Assembly: GCF_014855495.1 (NCBI RefSeq)
Contig: NZ_JACYFJ010000001.1
Location: forward strand, 372,001 to 436,000
Direction: 5' to 3'
Length of the DNA stretch: 64,000 bases
Source of the DNA: Euzebyella saccharophila
GTDB taxonomy: Bacteria; Bacteroidota; Bacteroidia; Flavobacteriales; Flavobacteriaceae
Of the stretch, positions 18,070 through 27,910 are shown piece by piece (within the stretch, counting starts at the first letter, position 1; each line of letters starts with the position of its first letter). Below the pieces are notes generated by a model. It was not told where the DNA came from. It saw only the letters and a list, made by a program, of their open reading frames with translations, and did not search any database. The position numbers were made by a program, and so were the translations under genes.

Positions 18070-19386
18070 TTACAGGTCAAAACCCAAACTAACCCCTAAC
18101 TTTTTGGCAATCAACTTGTTGATTCTCGCTTTTACTTCGGGTATACGCACACTTTCCAACACGTTATTGGCAAAGGCATACATTAACAAAGCTCGAGCTT
18201 CTTTTTGAGGTATTCCCCTGGACTGAAGATAGAATAGTGCATCCTCATCCAATTGACCAATGGTACAACCATGGGAACATTTTACATCGTCCGCAAAAAT
18301 CTCCAACTGAGGCTTTGTATTGATTGTTGCTTTATCACTTACCAAAATGTTGTTGTTCTGCTGAAAGGCATTGGTTTTTTGGGCAATCTTATCCACTATA
18401 ATCTTACCATTGAAAACTCCGGTTGCATTCTCTCCGTAGATTCCCTTGTAATCTTGGTGGCTTTCACAGTTAGGTTCAATGTGATGAACTAGGGTGTGGT
18501 GATCTACATGCTGTTTGTTACCAAGAATAGTAACTCCCTTCATGGTAGATTCTATATGCTCCCCATTCTGATAGAAGTTTAGGTTGTTCCTAATCAATTT
18601 ACCTCCAAAAGAGAACGTATGTACGCTTACATTACTTTTTCCTTTTTGGTCAATATAGGTGTTATCTATCAAAGAAGCATTCTCAGAATCGTTCTGAATT
18701 TTATAATAATCGACAATAGCACTATCCGCAGCAAAAATTTCCGTTACGCTATTTGTCAGTACTTCATTGGAAGTAAGGCTTTGATGACGCTCAATTACCT
18801 GCAGCTCTGAATTTTCTTCGGCAATAATCAGATTTCTAGGTTGCAACATCAAAGATGCCTCATTTCCGGTAGCAAAATGAATGATTTCTACCGGTTTTTT
18901 AGGCATTTTATTTTTGGGTATATAAATATAGGCACCTTCCCTACTAAACGCGGTGTTCAAGGTAGTAAGCGACTCATCTTTGGATGCCACTTTGTTAAAA
19001 TATACGTCAACCACCGGTTTGTACATGGGCTTGGTAAGAGCGGAGCTCATCAAACAAATATCAACGCCATCATGTGTGGTTTCAGACAGATAGGAACTGT
19101 AAATACCGTCTATAAATACAATTTTATAGGTATCTACCTCATGTAAAAAGTACTTTTTTACCTGCTTGTATTCCAAGGCGTTCTCTTCCTTTGGAAAGAT
19201 GCTAAAATCGACTTTTTGAAGGTTCTTAAGGCTGGTATACTTCCAAGCTTCCTCCTTTTTGGAAGGAAACCCCTTCATTTCAAAATTCTTCATCGCCTCT
19301 GTACGAACATCGTGCACCGGGTGCTCGATATCCACATTACTCTCAAAAGCCATGAAAGACGATATCAACTTATCCTTTAAATCCAT
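18070..19386 (-). CDS. sufD: Fe-S cluster assembly protein SufD
   Basis: A 438-residue SufD subunit of the SufBCD scaffold complex, needed for iron entry and cluster assembly. Shares the SufB/D beta-helix core: HVDHHTLVHHIEPNCESHQDYKG and VSDKATINTKPQLEIFADDVKCSHGCTIGQLDEDALFYLQSRGI are family signatures. Located 54 bp after sufC. Confidence 0.96.
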   Translation of the reverse strand: MDLKDKLISSFMAFESNVDIEHPVHDVRTEAMKNFEMKGFPSKKEEAWKYTSLKNLQKVDFSIFPKEENALEYKQVKKYFLHEVDTYKIVFIDGIYSSYLSETTHDGVDICLMSSALTKPMYKPVVDVYFNKVASKDESLTTLNTAFSREGAYIYIPKNKMPKKPVEIIHFATGNEASLMLQPRNLIIAEENSELQVIERHQSLTSNEVLTNSVTEIFAADSAIVDYYKIQNDSENASLIDNTYIDQKGKSNVSVHTFSFGGKLIRNNLNFYQNGEHIESTMKGVTILGNKQHVDHHTLVHHIEPNCESHQDYKGIYGENATGVFNGKIIVDKIAQKTNAFQQNNNILVSDKATINTKPQLEIFADDVKCSHGCTIGQLDEDALFYLQSRGIPQKEARALLMYAFANNVLESVRIPEVKARINKLIAKKLGVSLGFDL

Positions 19387-19440
19387 ACTGTTCTTTTTGC
19401 AATAAACGATTGACGTATTCGTAATATTTCCTCAATGGGA

Positions 19441-20193
19441 TTATACTACCGCTTCGTTTTTAATCCAATCGTACCCTTTTTCCTCCAATTCCAGTGCTAA
19501 TTCCTTTCCTCCGGATTTTACAATTTTACCGTTGTGCAATACATGTACAAAATCTGGCACGATATATTCCAACAATCGCTGATAGTGTGTAATAACAATT
19601 ACCGCGTTGTCCTTACTTTTAAGCTTGTTTACACCGTTGGCGACAATTCGCAAAGCATCGATATCCAAACCGGAATCGGTCTCATCCAAAATAGCCAATT
19701 TTGGTTCCAACATGGCCATTTGAAAGATTTCATTACGCTTCTTTTCACCTCCCGAAAATCCCTCGTTCAAAGAACGGGAAAGGAATTTACGGTCTATATC
19801 CAATAACTCACTTTTCTCACGAATCATTTTCAACATCTCGTTGGCCGGCATTTCCTCAAGACCACGAGCTTTTCTTGATTCGTTGATGGCCGTTTTGATA
19901 AAGTTGGTTACGGATACTCCGGGGATTTCAACCGGGTATTGAAAAGAAAGAAACACCCCTTTATGAGCGCGTTCCTCCGGGGCAACTTCGTCCAGATCAT
20001 CACCGTCCAACTCCACCGAACCTTGCGTAACTTCAAACTCTTCCTTACCGGCAATAACAGCGGACAATGTACTTTTACCGGATCCATTAGGTCCCATAAT
20101 GGCGTGTACCTCACCTGCTTTTACCTCAAGGTTGATTCCCTTTAATATTTCTTTATCGTCTATACTTGCGTGTAAGTCTTTTATCTTAAGCAT
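19441..20193 (-). CDS. sufC: Fe-S assembly ATPase SufC
   Basis: A 250-residue ABC-type ATPase that powers the SufBCD complex. Walker A GPNGSGKST near residue 35, ABC signature GFSGGEKKRNEI near 145, Walker B LAILDETDSGLD near 165, followed by the switch histidine in VITHYQRLL. Starts 55 bp after sufB. Confidence 0.97.
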   Translation of the reverse strand: MLKIKDLHASIDDKEILKGINLEVKAGEVHAIMGPNGSGKSTLSAVIAGKEEFEVTQGSVELDGDDLDEVAPEERAHKGVFLSFQYPVEIPGVSVTNFIKTAINESRKARGLEEMPANEMLKMIREKSELLDIDRKFLSRSLNEGFSGGEKKRNEIFQMAMLEPKLAILDETDSGLDIDALRIVANGVNKLKSKDNAVIVITHYQRLLEYIVPDFVHVLHNGKIVKSGGKELALELEEKGYDWIKNEAVV

Positions 20194-20248
20194 ATCTTTA
20201 TCTTAACTTCTTCATGCGGACTTCTTGATTACCGCACCCATTTAATTT

Positions 20249-21694
20249 TTATCCTACGGAACCTTCTAGGCTTATTTCCAATAATTTTTGTGCTTCTACG
20301 GCAAATTCCATCGGTAATTTGTTCAATACCTCCTTACTAAAACCATTTACGATAAGTGCTATGGCCTTTTCTGTATCAATACCCCTTTGGTTGCAATAGA
20401 AAATTTGGTCCTCCCCAATCTTACTTGTGGTGGCCTCGTGTTCTATTTGAGCCGATTTATTCTTTGCCTCTATGTAAGGGAAGGTATGTGCGCCACATTC
20501 GTTCCCCATTAAAAGGGAGTCGCATTGTGAAAAGTTACGCGCGTTTTCAGCACGGCTGTTTACCTGTACCAACCCACGATAACTATTTTGCGATTTACCT
20601 GCGGAAATACCTTTCGAGATTATGGTACTACGGGTGTTTTTTCCCAAATGGACCATTTTAGTACCCGTATCTGCCTGTTGAAAATTATTGGTTACGGCAA
20701 TGGAATAGAACTCCCCAATAGAATTATCTCCTTTAAGCACACAGGAAGGATATTTCCATGTAACGGCGGAACCTGTTTCTACCTGGGTCCAAGAAATCTT
20801 GGCGTTTTTCTCGCACAGCCCTCTTTTGGTCACAAAATTGAAAACCCCACCTTTACCCTCTTTATCTCCAGGGAACCAGTTCTGTACCGTTGAGTATTTT
20901 ATTTCAGCATCATCAAGGGCAATCAGCTCCACCACTGCTGCGTGCAATTGGTTTTCATCCCTAGAAGGTGCGGTACAACCTTCTAAATAACTCACGTAGC
21001 TTCCCTCATCCGCAATGACAAGTGTACGCTCAAACTGACCTGTACCGGCTTGATTGATCCTAAAATAAGTTGAAAGTTCCATAGGACACCTTACACCTTT
21101 TGGTATATAACAGAATGACCCATCTGAAAACACCGCTGAATTCAGCGCTGCGTAAAAGTTGTCGCGCTGAGGTACCACGGTACCGATATATTTTTTCACC
21201 AATTCCGGATGTTCTTTAATCGCTTCAGAAATAGAACAAAAGATGATTCCTTTTTCGGCCAATGTCTTTTTGAAAGTAGTAGCTACGGATACGGAATCCA
21301 TCACGATATCAACTGCCACACCGGCCAATTTCTTTTGCTCATCCACCGAGATACCCAGTTTCTTAAAGGTTTCCAATAATTCAGGGTCTACCTCATCCAA
21401 ACTGTTGTACTTGGGTTTCTTATTTGGCGCCGAATAATATGAAATTGCTTGGAAATCCGGTTTTTTGTAGTGAACATTCGCCCAATCGGGCTCCTCCATT
21501 TCCTTCCAATGTTTGAAGGCTTCCAAACGCCAAGCGGTCATCCAATCCGGTTCTTCCTTCTTTTTGGAAATCGCTATGATAATTTCCTCGTTAAGACCAA
21601 CGGGAAGGGTATCAGATTCTATATCAGTATAAAATCCGTATTCATACTCCTTGGTCTCGAGTTCTTTTTTTAACTCTTCCTCAGTATATGCCAT
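20249..21694 (-). CDS. sufB: Fe-S assembly scaffold SufB
   Basis: A 481-residue SufB, the scaffold on which clusters form. Clear motifs: [50 protein letters not shown], a C-terminal [41 protein letters not shown]. The cysteine of EGCTAP is the known sulfur-binding position. Follows the A-type carrier gene by 9 bp. Confidence 0.97.
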   Translation of the reverse strand: MAYTEEELKKELETKEYEYGFYTDIESDTLPVGLNEEIIIAISKKKEEPDWMTAWRLEAFKHWKEMEEPDWANVHYKKPDFQAISYYSAPNKKPKYNSLDEVDPELLETFKKLGISVDEQKKLAGVAVDIVMDSVSVATTFKKTLAEKGIIFCSISEAIKEHPELVKKYIGTVVPQRDNFYAALNSAVFSDGSFCYIPKGVRCPMELSTYFRINQAGTGQFERTLVIADEGSYVSYLEGCTAPSRDENQLHAAVVELIALDDAEIKYSTVQNWFPGDKEGKGGVFNFVTKRGLCEKNAKISWTQVETGSAVTWKYPSCVLKGDNSIGEFYSIAVTNNFQQADTGTKMVHLGKNTRSTIISKGISAGKSQNSYRGLVQVNSRAENARNFSQCDSLLMGNECGAHTFPYIEAKNKSAQIEHEATTSKIGEDQIFYCNQRGIDTEKAIALIVNGFSKEVLNKLPMEFAVEAQKLLEISLEGSVG

Positions 21695-21703
21695 AGTGTT
21701 GTT

Positions 21704-22033
21704 TTACAATGAAAAACTTTCCCCGCAGCCGCAGGTACGTTGTGCGTTGGGATTATTAAAAACGAATCCCTTTCCATTTAGCCCACCGGAATATTCCAAA
21801 GTGGTACCCACTAAATAGAGAAAGCTCTTTTTATCTACAATGATGCGCACATCGTTATCTTCAAAAACTTTATCGGTCTCATTTACCTGCTTATCAAAAT
21901 CAAGCTCGTATGAAAGTCCGCTACAGCCACCGCTTTTTACACCCACGCGCACGTAGTCCGTGGTGGCGTCAAATCCTCCTTCAGACATAAGGTCTTTCAC
22001 CTTTTTTCTAGCCGACTCAGATACCTGTATCAT
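21704..22033 (-). CDS. A-type Fe-S carrier protein (SufA/IscA/ErpA family)
   Basis: A 109-residue HesB/IscA-type carrier that ferries clusters to target proteins. The three conserved cysteines are visible: C37 (SGGCSGL), C101 and C103 (RTCGCGESF). First gene of the suf operon; a -7 element lies about 30 bp upstream. Whether it is strictly SufA or ErpA cannot be settled from sequence alone. Confidence 0.93.
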   Translation of the reverse strand: MIQVSESARKKVKDLMSEGGFDATTDYVRVGVKSGGCSGLSYELDFDKQVNETDKVFEDNDVRIIVDKKSFLYLVGTTLEYSGGLNGKGFVFNNPNAQRTCGCGESFSL

Positions 22034-22061
22034 TGCATGTTTCTTTTAACTAAATAGTCCA

Positions 22062-22069
22062 CAAATATA
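22062..22069 (-). promoter_or_regulatory. suf operon -7 promoter element
   Basis: On the minus strand this reads TATATTTG, an exact TAnnTTTG match. Transcription would start near 22058, leaving a leader of about 25 nt before the A-type carrier gene. No -33 TTTG is clear, which would fit a regulated promoter. Confidence 0.5.
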
Positions 22070-22251
22070 CGTCATTAGTAGGGTTTAACCATAAGAACTA
22101 ACATTATTATAACGAATCTATGTATAGTTGATTTCTATTGCTCTCTTACCCCTCTAAACTGTGCATTCCCCTATCGTTTTAATCCTTACCTTTGATAAGG
22201 ATTCTTATTCTTTTTCAATTTTTAATAGCCAAACTCGATTCTTTTATTTTT

Positions 22252-23208
22252 ATGGGCCTAGAGGATATCAATGCTTTTTATTACGCCAAAAATTTTGGAA
22301 GGAATGCACTCCCGAAATCCTATTTTAGAATGTATTTCAAAAAATTGATGGAGTATAAAAAAACGGTTGACCCAGATCTTCTCCAAAAAAGGGTAGATTA
22401 CTATCTAAAAGGAAATAAGAATTTTCAGATTCCAGAAGCGGCCGTGGCGGTAAAGGACTTTAAAAAAACCAAGGGAACCGGGTATTACCTAGATTTAAAG
22501 GAGTTTTTACATTACTTTAATCCTCAGGTGAAATTTGCCTACCATTTTGGCGATGAGTTGCATATAAATCCTTATCCCACCCTATTTAAAGCACGCATGC
22601 TTGAGGTGGACAATGCAAATTCCGTTCTTTTTAAACTGAACAAGCGAAGACATTTTAAGTGGGTAGAAGATGCTACCCCATTTGGCAAAAAGAACAAAAA
22701 GGTGGTGTGGCGCGGCAGGGCCCACCAAAAGCAACGAAGGGATTTTGTGGAGAAATTTTGGGAGCACCCTCTTTTTGATGTAGGATTGATTACTCCAAAA
22801 CAAAATGACCTTCCATTACATAAAGGTTTTATGGACATTCCGTCCCAGTTGGGTCATCAGTTTATTGCTTGCATTGAAGGCTTTGATGTGGCTACCAATC
22901 TTAAGTGGGCCATGAGCTCCAATTCTCTCTGCATTATGCCAAAACCTACTTGTGAAACTTGGTTTATGGAAGGCACTTTAAAAGCTGGAATTCACTATGT
23001 AGAGGTAAAAGACGATTTTTCGGATATGGAAGAAAAAGTAACGTACTTTTCTGAACATGCGGAAGACTCCAAAGAGATTATAAAGAACGCTCACCAACAT
23101 GTTGCCCAGTTCAAGAACAAAAAACTTGAAGACCTACTATGCTTTTTAGTACTTGAAAAATACGCCCAACTTTCGGGCCAGGAAGACTATCTGCGTTTTA
23201 AATCCTGA
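22252..23208 (+). CDS. Glycosyltransferase family 90 / CAP10-like protein
   Basis: A 318-residue protein resembling CAP10/GT90 glycosyltransferases, which add sugars to lipopolysaccharide or capsule. Seen: KKVVWRGRAHQ (the WRG motif), DIPSQLGHQFIACIEGFDVATNLKWAMSSNSLCIMPKP, and TWFMEGTLKAGIHYVEVKDDFSDM. The ATG at 22252 begins MGLEDINAFYYAK; an upstream TTG at 22192 would add 20 hydrophobic residues, less likely. It stands alone on the plus strand between the suf operon and the peroxidase gene. The acceptor is unknown. Confidence 0.75.
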   Translation: MGLEDINAFYYAKNFGRNALPKSYFRMYFKKLMEYKKTVDPDLLQKRVDYYLKGNKNFQIPEAAVAVKDFKKTKGTGYYLDLKEFLHYFNPQVKFAYHFGDELHINPYPTLFKARMLEVDNANSVLFKLNKRRHFKWVEDATPFGKKNKKVVWRGRAHQKQRRDFVEKFWEHPLFDVGLITPKQNDLPLHKGFMDIPSQLGHQFIACIEGFDVATNLKWAMSSNSLCIMPKPTCETWFMEGTLKAGIHYVEVKDDFSDMEEKVTYFSEHAEDSKEIIKNAHQHVAQFKNKKLEDLLCFLVLEKYAQLSGQEDYLRFKS

Positions 23209-23210
23209 TT

Positions 23211-24284
23211 CTATGGTTTAAAATCAGGGCTGGCAATAAATTGATGATCAGAAAGGGTCAGTAAAAATGCGATTAAATCCTGCTTATCCTTTTCTGTCAG
23301 CAGGACACCTCCTTGAGCTATTTTTTTCATCAATGGGTCAATTGTCTCCGAAGGTTGAAGTCCTTCGCTATAAAAATCTATTACCTCCCGCAATGTTTCA
23401 AATCTTCCATCATGCATATAGGGCGCTGTAAAGGCCAAGTTTCTGAGTGAAGGTGTTTTAAATTTTCCATTATCCGCAGGATCACCGGAAACTTTACCTA
23501 GTCCTAAATCTACAAAGACACTATCCAAACCATTGTTGTGAAAAATATTATCTGTCCATAAAGGGTTGTTTGGATTGCCGTGGCAATGAAAGCAGTCTCC
23601 CCTAGTTTCATCTAAAAAAACGGCCAGTCCGTTTTCCTCCTCTTGGGTCAATTCTATTTCTCCCCTTAGACTTTGATCAAACTTGGAATTGGAAGAAATC
23701 AAGGTACGCTCAAATTGTGCAATGGCACGAGAAACCTTTGTACTGTCTATTCCTTCTTCACCAAACGCTTTCTGAAACAAAACCGGATATTCTTTAGACC
23801 CCGCCAAATCGTTTACTACTCTTTGCCAAGTGTTGCCCATCTCCTTAATGTCCGTAACCGGATGAAAGACTTGACGCTCCAAACCAAAGGCCGAACCATC
23901 CCAAAAAAAACGCTCGTCATAGTTCCAAGCAAGATTGAACAACGGCATGGAATTACGCGTTCCCTTTGCCCCTGCTACTCCCTCACTAAAAGTTTCTTTA
24001 TCCGTAAAGGCGTTTATGGGCATATGACAATCTGCACAGGATATAGATTGGTCAACCGAAAGCAAGGGGTCAAAGAACAGCTTTTTTCCTAAAGCTATTC
24101 CCTCTTTTGTAAGTGGATTGTTTGGGGGGATAACCGGGTCTACTATGGCGCTGCTAAAAAACTCTGGAATATCCAAGGATACTGGGATTGGCTCATATAC
24201 CACATATTCCTCTTCAGGCTCACCTTGATCCCTAGAGCAAGCCATCACAACCAAAACTCCTATGTAGCAAATTACCCTTTTCAA
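23211..24284 (-). CDS. Di-heme cytochrome c peroxidase-like lipoprotein (MbnH/MauG family)
   Basis: A 357-residue exported protein. Lipobox VVMACS (Cys16), then two CXXCH heme sites, SCADCH near residue 85 and DCFHCH near 220, and the TPSLRNLAFTAPYMHDGRFETL motif of the CcpA/MauG family. Family members reduce peroxide or oxidise protein tryptophans. The adjacent MbnP-like gene points to an MbnH role: heme-driven conversion of an MbnP tryptophan to kynurenine. Last of four minus-strand genes; starts 19 bp after mbnP. Confidence 0.88.
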   Translation of the reverse strand: MKRVICYIGVLVVMACSRDQGEPEEEYVVYEPIPVSLDIPEFFSSAIVDPVIPPNNPLTKEGIALGKKLFFDPLLSVDQSISCADCHMPINAFTDKETFSEGVAGAKGTRNSMPLFNLAWNYDERFFWDGSAFGLERQVFHPVTDIKEMGNTWQRVVNDLAGSKEYPVLFQKAFGEEGIDSTKVSRAIAQFERTLISSNSKFDQSLRGEIELTQEEENGLAVFLDETRGDCFHCHGNPNNPLWTDNIFHNNGLDSVFVDLGLGKVSGDPADNGKFKTPSLRNLAFTAPYMHDGRFETLREVIDFYSEGLQPSETIDPLMKKIAQGGVLLTEKDKQDLIAFLLTLSDHQFIASPDFKP

Positions 24285-24303
24285 AAAAATAATATTATAC
24301 CGT

Positions 24304-25074
24304 TCAATCCCCTTTTAAAGCGAATACATTCTGGCCGTTATGAAACATCATCACCTGGGCATCAAAATTTGGCATCATCATGGAATGCAACTCGTTTAAA
24401 TCCCATTGAACAGGATTATTAAACCATTCCGAAACATCCATGGATACTTGCAATTCTTCTTCCCCCTCGATAGTAACAGACCCAAGATCAACTGTAAAAA
24501 ACGTATCCTGAAATACCGGTTCATCCCCAGAAATATCCACCGCTTTGATAGCGTGGTATTGGTATCCTATTTCCTCCTGACTTTCATCTAAAAACTTACC
24601 TTCCAATTGCATAAAGTGATACCCACCACCTAACATTTCTGGCACATTCCATAGAGCAGCATTCAAATCTGGATAAACACCCGAAAGATTGTCTTCATTG
24701 TCAAACCCAAATGTGAAAGAAATATTCTTATAGGTATCAGGAGGAATACTATCGGATATTTCAAAAACCATAGTTTCCTCCTTGGATACATCAATCAGAT
24801 AATAATCCTCCAAGGCTATAAAAGTTCCATCTTCCTTTTCGAGAGTGACATCACTTATCAAATACCGAAGCCGTTCTACACTCATTTTTTCACCATTGGC
24901 ATTTTCATACTTAATGGTATTTAAATCTGATAAAGTAATTGACTCCCCGTCCCAACTATGTTGCATCCTAAGAAAAAGTGATACATAGCTCTCTTTATCT
25001 ATTAAATCTTCATCATTACTGCAACCAAACATCAACAAACAACCCAATGTGCAGTATAAAATAAATTTTCTCAT
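24304..25074 (-). CDS. MbnP-like lipoprotein, partner of the di-heme enzyme
   Basis: A 256-residue lipoprotein: lipobox LLMFGCS (Cys18) and an MbnP-like domain (Pfam MbnP-like). Typical segments: LRYLISDVTLEKEDGT, FTFGFDN, and ALWNVPEMLGGGYHFMQLEGKF, where the tryptophan near the GGYHF core is a candidate for modification. In methanotrophs MbnP binds copper after an MbnH partner oxidises a Trp; that biochemistry is carried over here by homology. No methanobactin precursor is visible. Confidence 0.78.
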   Translation of the reverse strand: MRKFILYCTLGCLLMFGCSNDEDLIDKESYVSLFLRMQHSWDGESITLSDLNTIKYENANGEKMSVERLRYLISDVTLEKEDGTFIALEDYYLIDVSKEETMVFEISDSIPPDTYKNISFTFGFDNEDNLSGVYPDLNAALWNVPEMLGGGYHFMQLEGKFLDESQEEIGYQYHAIKAVDISGDEPVFQDTFFTVDLGSVTIEGEEELQVSMDVSEWFNNPVQWDLNELHSMMMPNFDAQVMMFHNGQNVFALKGD

Positions 25075-25084
25075 CCCTGAAGTA

Positions 25085-26503
25085 TTAATCTATAACATTC
25101 TCCTTTATAGTAATTAACAAGGCATCTGTAAAACCCTTATTAACGCCTACATCGCCATCATTGCTAGCGGACTCTCCCACAACTACTACATTTCCATTCT
25201 GTAAGTGAGCCACATCATAAGCAACATCTATTTGCGAACCTCCAATACTTTTTTGCCATACCACATCCCCAACCTCATCAATTTGAATTATCCATGCATC
25301 ATTTTGGCCTTTGTTTTCTTGTAAATCCCCATCTGCACTTCTGGAACTTCCGGTAATTAGAAATCCTACTTCATTAGTCTTTGAAATACTCCTGGCCGCA
25401 TCAAAACCACTGCCACCATAGGTGCGTTCCCATATCAAATCTCCTTCCAAATTAATTTTTATGGCCCATACATCTGCGGCCCCTTTATTGCTAGTCACCT
25501 GTTGATCGTTGCTGCGGGTATCGCCTACGATTAGATAGTTACCGTCATTTGCAGCCACGATCGCATGCGGCTCATCTATTTCACTACCTCCGTAATTCTT
25601 CTCCCAAATTAATTCGCCGATTTCAGATATATGAACCACCCAAAAATCATAGGCACCCCTATTAGTTGAAATATCCACATCAAAACTATCGGATGAGCCG
25701 GCAATTAAAAAACCGCCCTCTTCTAATTCTAAAACAGCATTGGCGGTATCTGTAAATGTTCCGCCATAAAAATGACTCCATTGTAATTCTCCGAGCGCAT
25801 CCAATTTTACCGCCCAATAATCACCTCCCGCATGATTTTTTGCAGAACGTATTCCCTGACCTTCAGAGGCGGTAACATCCAATACTCCCACCAACATAAA
25901 GCCACCGTCCTTAGTTTCTATGATAGAAATACCTTCATCCCTACCTTTAAAGCCATAAGATTTCTGCCACTGCAAGTTGCCATCAGCATCAGTCTTTACC
26001 AGCCAATAATCTAAAGAACCAGCATTTGAGGTAGCGTCCCCATCCGAACTTTCACTAAATCCCAATAATAAGAACCCCCCGTCTTTTGATTGTATTATTT
26101 CGTTTCCCCGATCATTTAGACTACCTCCAAAGGATTTTTGCCATTGTAACTCACTATCTGTATTGAACTTTAGCAACCAGTAATCAAAATCCGTCGTTTC
26201 TTTGTTAACTACATCGCCATCATTACTTTGCACATAGCCAAATACCGCAAAACCACCATCTACGGTGGCTACAATTGATTTTAAATTTTCATTTAGACTT
26301 CCTCCGTACGTATTCACATTCACCGTACGCTGAGCGACGGGTTCCGGTTCGGGCCCTGAATTCACCCCAGTAGTATCACCTTCATCAGACGAACAGGAAA
26401 CCGAGAGAATAAGGATAACATATATGAATCCAATCACACCGAACATCCATTGGTTAAATCTTGAAGGAAGGTTTTTATATGGAAAAAGAACGTCCTTAGG
26501 CAT
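25085..26503 (-). CDS. Lipoprotein with tandem beta-propeller-like repeats
   Basis: A 472-residue exported protein. N-terminus MPKDVLFPYKNLPSR then a hydrophobic segment with lipobox VSCSS. About seven repeats of roughly 55 residues follow, each with DGGFLLLG-like, DYWLVK-like and LQWQKSYGG-like strands, as in delta-60/SBBP-type propeller repeats. Starts at ATG 26503, sharing bases with the preceding stop (TGATG), so translation is coupled. No function is recognised; such proteins are often surface proteins. Followed by the MbnP-like gene after 10 bp. Confidence 0.7.
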   Translation of the reverse strand: MPKDVLFPYKNLPSRFNQWMFGVIGFIYVILILSVSCSSDEGDTTGVNSGPEPEPVAQRTVNVNTYGGSLNENLKSIVATVDGGFAVFGYVQSNDGDVVNKETTDFDYWLLKFNTDSELQWQKSFGGSLNDRGNEIIQSKDGGFLLLGFSESSDGDATSNAGSLDYWLVKTDADGNLQWQKSYGFKGRDEGISIIETKDGGFMLVGVLDVTASEGQGIRSAKNHAGGDYWAVKLDALGELQWSHFYGGTFTDTANAVLELEEGGFLIAGSSDSFDVDISTNRGAYDFWVVHISEIGELIWEKNYGGSEIDEPHAIVAANDGNYLIVGDTRSNDQQVTSNKGAADVWAIKINLEGDLIWERTYGGSGFDAARSISKTNEVGFLITGSSRSADGDLQENKGQNDAWIIQIDEVGDVVWQKSIGGSQIDVAYDVAHLQNGNVVVVGESASNDGDVGVNKGFTDALLITIKENVID

Positions 26504-27765
26504 CAATCACTTTTAGCAACTACAAACAAACCCGAATTTATATCACTGATCAAAATTTTGTTGCTTTCAAAATAAGGGTAGGTACTCCAAACCCCATTGA
26601 AGCTCGCAGAATTATTATTTGGATAGGTATCAAAGAAACCAGTTTCTACCATGGATTCTTCTCCAATTCTCGATATGTCCAAAACCCGTAATCCCGCAGT
26701 ATAATTTGCAAGAAAAAAGCTTTCTCCCTTCACATAACCGTTATGGTCAATAGCGTCTGTGGGACCGGTATAACTAGTGTGCAACACGGGATTATCTAAA
26801 TCTAACAAATCAAAAACCAAGGTTCTGGTAGGAAATCCAAAAGCTTGCTCGTCCAGCTCATCGCCAAGTATGAAATAACGCTGATCTTCAGTAAACCAAC
26901 CTTGATGGGTATACCTGGTATTGGAATATTGAATGGTGCTAATTTCAAAAGGAGCATTTTTATCGGTAAAATCTGCAATAACCACTTCATTCTCATTTGC
27001 TCCTATGAAAATTTCCCTACCCATATAATCCGAATCGGGACCTTGATAGGTGACCACTTGTGCATCATGACAATATCCACTTTCACTGTAACCACCAGAA
27101 CCTATGGGATTTTTAGGATCGGATACATCAATAAAATGGGCGCCGCCCATATAGACATCATTACGGGCCGTACCCACAGGATAGGCAAAACCACTGTCTT
27201 CATTAATCACAATATTGTGTGCATTTCCAAAACCGGTGTACCGGGCATCGGATTCAAATTCTACAGGAGGGTTGTTGACCTCCCTCAATTTAGTAAGGTC
27301 AAATACCTGCATTCCATGGGCGGTTGCTTCCGAAACTATAAACGCATGATTTGAATACACTTTTATATCCCTCCATGTGCTAGATTCCGTAGCCGTGGGC
27401 AACTTCCCCAAATAAAGGAGATTATCCGTATCCGAAACATCAACAAAGGCCGTTCCGTCATCCAGCCCCATTATGGCGTATTCCTTACCAGTTTCAGAAT
27501 CGGTCCATCCCCATACATCATTACCAAAAGAGGCATCAAATTCCTCCATGGAAATGGTACCCAATAAATCATATCCGTTACAGGGGTATATACCGGCCAT
27601 ACCGTTATCACAAGGGGTAAAGCCTTCCACTTGCTGATCTGGAGTAGGAGTTTCCCCCTCCATCATTTCATCGGGAAATACCCCATCTACATTATCATTA
27701 CTGGAACAACCTATTTGGAAAACCAGAGAAAAGACCAAAATAAAAAGTGTAAATATTCTTTTCAT
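26503..27765 (-). CDS. Choice-of-anchor B family lipoprotein (LVIVD repeats)
   Basis: A 420-residue lipoprotein with lipobox IGCSSN (Cys20). It contains several LVIVD-like repeats (TAFVDVSDTDNLLYLGKLP, MQVFDLTKLREV, VRFIDVSDP-type segment, LRVLDISRIGEE) and an N-terminal CDNGMAGIYPCNGYDLLG, typical of choice-of-anchor B proteins. First gene of the operon with the repeat lipoprotein, MbnP-like and di-heme genes. Function unknown; probably cell-surface. Confidence 0.78.
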   Translation of the reverse strand: MKRIFTLFILVFSLVFQIGCSSNDNVDGVFPDEMMEGETPTPDQQVEGFTPCDNGMAGIYPCNGYDLLGTISMEEFDASFGNDVWGWTDSETGKEYAIMGLDDGTAFVDVSDTDNLLYLGKLPTATESSTWRDIKVYSNHAFIVSEATAHGMQVFDLTKLREVNNPPVEFESDARYTGFGNAHNIVINEDSGFAYPVGTARNDVYMGGAHFIDVSDPKNPIGSGGYSESGYCHDAQVVTYQGPDSDYMGREIFIGANENEVVIADFTDKNAPFEISTIQYSNTRYTHQGWFTEDQRYFILGDELDEQAFGFPTRTLVFDLLDLDNPVLHTSYTGPTDAIDHNGYVKGESFFLANYTAGLRVLDISRIGEESMVETGFFDTYPNNNSASFNGVWSTYPYFESNKILISDINSGLFVVAKSD

Positions 27766-27821
27766 GGCAACTTTATTTTTTATAAAGATATTACTTAGCC
27801 TTAAGCAATCTATAAAATTCT

Positions 27822-27878
27822 AACCAATTGTAGTCCAATGGATACCCACAATAACTATTCCTAAAACTACAATTGGTT
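27822..27878. promoter_or_regulatory. 12-bp perfect inverted repeat between divergent operons
   Basis: AACCAATTGTAG at 27822-27833 is matched by its exact complement CTACAATTGGTT at 27867-27878, 33 bp apart, between the minus-strand MbnP/MbnH-like operon and thiL. A minus-strand -7-like TAGTTTTA (27862-27869) overlaps the right arm. An operator for the minus-strand operon is the simplest reading; in RNA the arms could also pair. Confidence 0.4.
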
Positions 27879-27898
27879 TCTACAATATAAATTAACTG

Positions 27899-27906
27899 TA
27901 CTTTTG
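27899..27906 (+). promoter_or_regulatory. thiL -7 promoter element
   Basis: TACTTTTG, an exact TAnnTTTG match, lies only 4 bp before ATG 27911. Predicted transcription would begin at or one base before the start codon, so the thiL mRNA may be leaderless. Confidence 0.45.
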
Positions 27907-27910
27907 TGCC

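Noticed and set aside
23533-23542. Single TTGTTGTGAA inside the di-heme peroxidase gene, similar to the small-RNA boxes
   Set aside because: No second copy 21 bp away, no -7 element at the right distance, and it lies in coding sequence.
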